64,000 nt of DNA, from assembly GCA_032717465.1 (NCBI GenBank), contig CM064663.1, forward strand, positions 16,505,925 to 16,569,924. The letters run 5' to 3'. This stretch comes from Coenobita brevimanus. Taxonomy: Eukaryota > Arthropoda > Malacostraca > Decapoda > Coenobitidae. Both the position numbers and the translations under genes were made by a program. The notes beneath the pieces are model-generated. The model saw nothing but the letters and a program-made list of their open reading frames with translations. It did not search any database and had not been told where the DNA came from. Positions within the stretch are counted from its first letter, which is position 1, and every line of letters starts with the position of its first letter. Of the stretch, positions 56,930 to 64,000 are shown in pieces.

Positions 56930-57915
56930 AGTGGGTGATATAACCACGTCAGATAACAGGTTTATGGGGAAAATAGGTTCATTGTGAAAATTTATGTCCA
57001 TGGGTATATGTACAGCGAGGTTGGATGGTGAGGAATTGGAAAATGTGAGTACGTTTAAGTACTTGGGTAGTGTGATGAGTAAGGATGGAGGTTTGGAGGG
57101 TGAAGTGCTTGAAAGGGTACAGCAGGGAAGAAAGGTTGCTGGTTTTTGAAAGCAGTGATAAGAAACAGGGAAGTGAGCATGGAAGTGAAAAAGTTACTAC
57201 ATGACAGTATTGTGATACCAACTCTAACGTACGGAAGTGAAGCTTGGACGTTGTTGGAAAGACACAAGTCAAGAGTGAGAGCAGTGGAAATGAGTTATTT
57301 AAGAGGAGCCTGTGGAGTCACATGGAGAGACAGGCTGACGAATGAGGATATAAAGGAGCGTTGTGGTGTGGATGTGGATGTGATAGGAAGCGTTATGAGG
57401 AACACACTGAGGTGGTTTGGCCATGTGGAGAGGATGGAGGGTGAAAGACTGACGAAGAGAGTGTATGTGAGTGAGGTGGAGGGGGGAAGAGGGAGGGGGA
57501 GGCCGAGGATGAGATGGAGGGATGGGGTGGAGAGGTATATGAGAGAGGGGGGTGTGAGTTGGGAGCAGGGCAGTGAAATGGCGGGGGACAGGGCGACTTG
57601 GAGGCGATTTGTTTGTGGCCACCCCAAACGGGATTGAGGCGTCTGACAATAGATAGATAGATAGTATACGTCCATGTAGGAAACCTGCATCCATGGAGAG
57701 ATTAAAGGTCGACGGAAAAATTGGTCCGTGGGAAGATATACATCAATGGGGAAAATTAGTTCATGGTAAAATAGGTTTATGTAGAAAAGCAGGCGTCTTT
57801 GAAAAAAAAAAAAAAGTCATTGAAATAGGTCCATGAGGAATTTTGTTCCGAGTGGTGAAAATGTCCATTGATAAAAGTATTCATGGGGTGATAATAGGTC
57901 CATAGGGACATACAC
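56930..57915 (+). repeat. Degenerate ~25-bp minisatellite with GTCCATG core, split by an RTE
   Basis: Outside the RTE (57009-57664), forms of gtccatgggaaaat-aggt recur: for example near 56964, 56995, 57692, 57721, 57745, 57760, 57825, 57868 and 57898. Spacing is irregular. Confidence 0.5.
57009..57664 (+). mobile_element. 5'-truncated RTE copy
   Basis: It encodes the C-terminal 210 or so residues, beginning in the ARLDGEELENVS box. One frameshift near 57150 separates the first part from the open frame 57146-57637, which ends CGHPKRD. The 3' end and (GATA)n tail are complete. The flanks share tatgtccatg-like sequence, but that is also the local repeat. Confidence 0.92.
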
Positions 57916-58200
57916 GTACTGTAAACATACATGGAATATTTAAAATAAGTGGGACCTAAAATATCCAACTTTTAACAGCGACCGTTGCCTGGAATTAGGC
58001 TTACCACTGCACACCTTGGACCAAACAACCATTATCCAGACCCTATTACCACTTCGTCATCCAGTTATTATATTTCATAATTTACCTTCATTTAGTCATT
58101 TAGGTATAGAAAGCCAACCGAAACGAAAGGAAAAATCCCTGTTTAATTGTGTTGAGCACCTCATTTCTCCACCTCATTCCTCTAAAATTCAGTCACCCAC

Positions 58201-58235
<35 letters not shown>

Positions 58236-58907
58236 TCCTGGTAACGAATGCTTCAAATTTGTTCACTCTGTGTTCGCTGGTTCAAACCAACAGAAAGTCG
58301 TGGAGTGGAACCAAATATACATATTTGTCACTTGCTTGGCTCTATACGAGAAATAAGTTATTAAATAATCAGTATGATACATTCGTGTTATCAGAGTCAA
58401 ACCTTCAAAGTAAATATTACTGTTGCTTTATCCATTAGTACAAGCCCAAAGCTGAAGCGATATTTGTCGACAGAAATGCATCGAAGGCAACTTCTGTGCT
58501 CGTGAATGCGACTCCGCCACATGCACGGGTTAGCTGGACGAGGGTGGCTAACAACTCCTGGCCGCAATAGTACATGGTCTTTGTGGAGAAGAAAGAAAGA
58601 ATGGACTAGCTAGAACAAGCAGGATTAGTGTGTTCGCCTTTTTGGTCCGGGCAGCGCCTGGTAGTGCAGTATAAAAGAGAAACCTGGGGAGAGCGGGATA
58701 GCAATTCTGTCATGAATGAAATGCTGACACAGGCAATATTATTCTCCTCTTTAGCCCTTTCTTATTTACAATTGTGTACGTTATATCAATTCTTTCATTA
58801 TTCCTGGAGACGATTTTATTTAATTTGGGCAAGATCCCCCTTATTAGGGGATTTATCGAGCGTTAAAGCTTGCCTCGCGCATTCGAAAGATGTCTCCTCT
58901 TGGTGTA
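57665..58907. other. Non-coding stretch before a Tc1 element
   Basis: (CT)n at about 58205-58232. Apparent frames at 58016-58438 and 58628-59089 have no motif I recognise, and the second crosses into a Tc1 end, so I do not call genes. Confidence 0.5.
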
Positions 58908-60300
58908 CAGTCATACAAAAAAGTATCCCTACCAAAGTGAAGCAAGTCATATTGACACAACCGACGACGAAATCTGGAAAATCTTGTGTGAGCGTGGGGT
59001 TCGTTGGTAACCCTGGTTTACTTCACACGAAGCAGTGCTGTACAGTACATATACAGTATTGCCAATTATTTTGTGCCTTTGTGAAATAAGATATTACAAG
59101 TGATATAAATGGTGAACTTAATGGGAGTATTCGTGAATTACGATGCATAGGGTGTATGAGTACGACATAGAATAATCTAGAGTAGAACGATCGACTAACC
59201 TACAGAGGGATGAAGGTAAGATGTAAGGTGTTTCCTTTCACTGCAGGTAACTGATATCAAAGAACTTGGGAGAGGGAGCCCCTGTTATCAATTCCTAGTT
59301 ATCTCAGTGTTGTGGTAAATGAAATACAAGTAGGATATTGTCTTTACTTAATATCTTTGTATAAGCACCTGCTGCGAGGACGGCGTCAAGCCTTCGAGGC
59401 ATAGATGATACCAAATCAGTCATCATCTGTTGGCTGCCACATCTCTCAGTCCTTCCCACGCCTGGAGAGCAGCGGTGACCACACCCTTCCTGGTTGGGTT
59501 GCCCATACAGGGCATTTTAATCATCGTGGCTCCCCACACGTTCTCTATGGGGTTCAGGTCTAGGGATCTGGCTGTATGTGGCAACAGCCTGATCTCAGGG
59601 TGTTCCTGAAGTCATCGTGTCACAGTCCGAGATGTATGAATGGGGCTGTTATCATGCAGGAGATAAAATTACTCTGGCTCATGAAAAAGCATTCCCCTAA
59701 CTGAACGTAGCAAAACCTCCTCCAGGATTTCGACACTCTTTGAGTCAGTAAATCTGCCAGGCCCAACATCAACCAACTCCTCGACGTCCCCTGCATGTTT
59801 CCATCCAAAATAACCCGGCGCATGCCCGGCCACTTCTGCTGCCGACAACGTTGTCTGTCCTATACCTAAGACAGACCATTGGATGGTTAGATATTATTGC
59901 ATGGACTGTAGTTCATGGACGTAGAAAGAAAAATGCAAGTCACATTACGGCAGATAGACACATCCATAAAGAGTCAGACAAGCTAAACACACCTTGTGTT
60001 TATAGGAAGCCAGACATGTGAAGGACCATGACCTGCACTGCATAACGTCTTCTCAGCACAAAACACAACATTGTCCCAGAATGCCACACCCTTGTCACAA
60101 TATTCCAGTGCATAAGCCATCCTTCCCTTAATATGTCTCAGTTAAATACTTCTTTGTAGCTGGTCGCCTTGCATGCAGTCCCATTTCCCGAAGCCTATTC
60201 CGTATTGTTTCCGACATAAACTGCAGATGAATCTCATTTCTTATATTGGGTGCCGTTCTAAAATGATCCTGTTCAATGGCCTCAGCTATTGCCTGGAAGA

Positions 60301-61625
<1,325 letters not shown>

Positions 61626-62072
61626 CTCCATTATTTACCTCTCAAATTGCAGTAATACATACCTCATCTTCTCCTGGTGTTGTGCACCTGGGGCGGCTGG
61701 TCCTGGGTTGGCTGACAGTGTTGCCAGTCTCCAGGTATCTCCTCACCCAACCGCCACAGCTGGCTTCGATATACCTATGCTTGGAGCGATTTCTGCATTG
61801 GAAGGCCCCTCAATGTGCAGAGCAACAATAGCATCACACGTTTCCCGTAAGGTTCCCATGCTATGACCGTAAAATTCAGGAATAGCTAACGTCGACTCGG
61901 TATCAGAAGTCTGTAATCCACGCCTCAAGATTCGATTCACGATATGAAGTACCGGGCATTTCGTGATGTTGCAGACAGCCAGAATTTCCAACAATCTTGT
62001 CACTGCTCAAATCGATCTAATCATTGTGGAGTCTTGCGTTCACGTGAGTAAAGATACTTTTTTGTATGATGG

Positions 62073-62365
62073 TACATTGATAGGCCTGCTGCACTTCACT
62101 ACACTTCACACACACTTCTCTTGGTGTACACTGATAGGCCTGCTGCACTTCACTACACTTCACACACACTCCTCTTGGTGTACATTGATAGGCCTGCTGC
62201 GCTTCACCACACTTCACACACACTTCTCTTGGTGTACACTGATAGGCCTGCTGCACTTCACGCACACTCCTCTTGGTGTACATTGATAGGCCTGCTGTAC
62301 TTCACCACACTTCACACACACTTCTCTTGGTGTACACTGATAGGCCTGCTACACTTCACACACAG
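62073..62365 (+). repeat. 54-bp tandem repeat, ~5.5 copies
   Basis: Units start at 62073, 62127, 62181, 62235, 62279 and 62333; the fourth lacks 10 bp. The unit opens tacattgataggcctgctgc and ends cttctcttggtg. cacttcacacacact recurs in each. Confidence 0.95.
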
Positions 62366-62439
62366 TTCATCACTCCATTTAATGAATCGCACAACAATCA
62401 GCAGTCTATACTTCGACTCTATTTTTCTAACTCCACAGT

Positions 62440-62441
<2 letters not shown>

Positions 62442-62510
<69 letters not shown>
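62442..62510. repeat. (GT)n microsatellite
   Basis: About 34 units. Sequence 62511-62700 after it holds no gene. Confidence 0.95.
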
Positions 62511-62511
<1 letters not shown>

Positions 62512-62702
62512 CCGGTATAATTCAGATGGAGAGAGGGGAAGGGAGGGATCAGTGAACTGTGGAGTGGAGGGAAGAACTAGGTAGTCATGGAATGCTAGGG
62601 GGACTTACACAGTGTGATACATTGGGTGGATAGGTGAAGTGTGGTGGAGTTAAAGGGACATTATTGTGTAGGATAACTCTGTGCCTTAGCCTTCTGCTTC
62701 TG

Positions 62703-63312
62703 CTTCTTACTCTTACACACACCCTTACACACACCCTTACACACACCCTTACACACACTCTTACACACACCCTTACACACACTCTTACACACACCCTTAC
62801 ACACACTCTTACACACACCCTTACACACACCCTTACATACAATCTTACACACACTCATACACACTCTTACACACACTATTACACACACTCATACACACTC
62901 TTACACACACTCTTACACACACCCTTACACACACTCTTACACACACTCTTACACACACTATTACACACACTCATACACACTCTTACACACACCCTTACAC
63001 GCACTCTTACACACACTCTTACACACACTCATACACACACTCTTACACACACTCTCACTCACACTCTTACACATAGTCTTACACATAGTCTTACACACAC
63101 TCTTACACACACTCTTACACACTCTTACACACACTCTTACACACATTCATACACACTCTTACACACACATAACATAAACATACTCTTACACACACACATA
63201 CACACACTCTTACACACTCTTACACACACACATACACACACTCTTACACACTCTTACACACACATAACATAAACACACTCTTACACACACTCTTACACAC
63301 ACTCTTACACAT
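62703..63312 (+). repeat. 12-bp minisatellite (ttacacacaccc type)
   Basis: About 45-50 degenerate units of cttacacacac(c/t), with 10-bp and 14-bp variants near the right side. Open frames of 60-212 codons here (Thr-His-Thr-Leu cycles) are artefacts. Confidence 0.95.
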
Positions 63313-63556
63313 CTATCTTCTCTTGCACTGTTCCCTCTTTCCCTCCCTCCGTCTCTCCTCAGTGTTTCTTTCCTCCACCCCTCTTTTCCTCCACTATCCC
63401 CCTTTCTTTCATTCTTCCTCCCTTCCACCTCCCCTCTCCTCTTCTCTCTCCATTATCCCTCTTTCTCTCCTCCATCCCACTTTTTTCCTTCCTTGTCTTT
63501 AAACCTGCCTTCTTTTCTCCTTCATTCTAGACTATGTCCCTACTTGTGCTCTTTAA

Positions 63557-63613
<57 letters not shown>

Positions 63614-63660
63614 ACGTTTCCTCTCTCTCTCTCTCTCTCTCTGTAATTCGTCCTGGGGGT
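63313..63660. repeat. Pyrimidine-rich tract with CT and CA microsatellites
   Basis: C/T-rich 63313-63530, then (CT)n, (CA)n (about 63575-63610) and (CT)n again to 63641. Confidence 0.85.
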
Positions 63661-63785
63661 GAAGGGGTTAAGGTAGTCTTGGCAGCGGCAGACGATTTTA
63701 TTCAGCCAGGGAGACAACCATCGTGGAGGGGAAGGCAGCACACACCAGCCATTAACACCTTCATATCGGTGATTTGGTTGGCCTT

Positions 63786-64000
63786 TACTTGCTGTCCTTT
63801 ACTTGGTGTCCTTTACTTGCTGTCCTTTACTTGGTGTCCTTTACTTAGTGTCCTTTACTTGCTGTCCTTTACTTAGTGCCTTTACTTAGTGTCCTTTACT
63901 TGGTGTCCTTTACTTGCTGTCCTTTACTTGCTGTCCTTTACTTAGTGTCCTTTACTTAGTGTCCTTTACTTGGTGTCCTTTACTTAGTGTCCTTTACTTA
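63786..64000 (+). repeat. 14-bp tandem repeat running off the window
   Basis: Units of tgtcctttactt plus two variable bases (ag, gg, gc), about 15 copies, one with a one-base deletion. The array continues past 64000. Confidence 0.95.

Larger units (their letters stand above)
55794..58571. repeat. Large-spaced inverted repeat, ~50-80 bp arms
   Basis: Left arm about 55794-55850 (tgttagccaccctcgtcc) and right arm about 58510-58571 (ggacgagggtggctaaca) pair with few mismatches. What they bound, if anything, is unknown. Confidence 0.6.

Noticed and set aside
58628..59089. 153-codon frame as a host gene
   Set aside because: It runs across the left end of a Tc1 element and shows no domain.
61640..61668. 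Intron in the Tc1 transposase (gag then gtatgt, with ttccag before 60290)
   Set aside because: The gap is mostly an RTE and TA tract; splice-like bases at the edges are easily chance.
62634..63272. 212-codon Thr/His/Leu-rich frame
   Set aside because: Pure translation of a 12-bp minisatellite.

Overview
The window looks like a stretch of animal nuclear DNA made almost wholly of transposable elements, with no recognisable host gene, rRNA, functional tRNA or CRISPR array. The element set (RTE-type LINEs with GATA tails, I- and Jockey-type LINEs, many Tigger/pogo elements, Tc1, mariner, piggyBac, a gypsy element with an F-type envelope gene, long CA/GT/CT tracts) points to an arthropod. A decapod crustacean is my best guess, from general knowledge of such genomes rather than from any marker gene here. 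Layout: 0-3.4 kb, 3' part of a Ty3/gypsy element (integrase end, broken envelope gene, candidate LTR) joined to an RTE fragment; 3.6-8.2 kb, a 35-bp tandem repeat, a mariner remnant and RTE pieces, one split by a 938-bp foldback element; 8.2-31.5 kb, one ancient LINE carrying a 2A-like peptide, broken into five collinear blocks by nested insertions; 31.5-42.3 kb, Tigger and Tc1 elements, a nearly full-length RTE and a MITE family; 42.4-45.5 kb, an exact 17-copy 41-bp satellite, a tRNA-derived SINE and an 884-bp foldback; 45.5-54.2 kb, an RNase H-bearing LINE split by a nearly intact Jockey-type LINE; 54.2-64 kb, simple repeats, an unexplained large inverted repeat, and a Tc1 element that landed in a 54-bp tandem repeat and was itself hit by an RTE. 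The 8.2-31.5 kb region can be read like strata. The 2A LINE took, in order along the sequence: (a) a solo-LTR-like insert that holds a piggyBac (TTAA/TTGA) that holds a short RTE; (b) a 5'-truncated RTE (TSD acactcaga) that holds a non-autonomous piggyBac (TTAA); (c) a Tigger element (TA) that now holds a 5S-derived SINE, a second Tigger, a MITE and a full-length RTE with a 13-bp TSD; (d) a 223-bp MITE. At (a) and (c) the flanks read through in frame once the insert is ignored, which supports the reconstruction independently of the duplications. The RTE family is the main driver: at least nine copies or fragments are present, two nearly intact (one stop in one, one main frameshift plus a damaged C-terminus in the other), and a 5S-rRNA-derived SINE shares its 3' end. 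Every other transposase or reverse transcriptase here is broken except the Jockey-type LINE at 48.2-51.5 kb, which keeps a 912-codon open frame. All family calls come from motifs read by eye; no database search was run.
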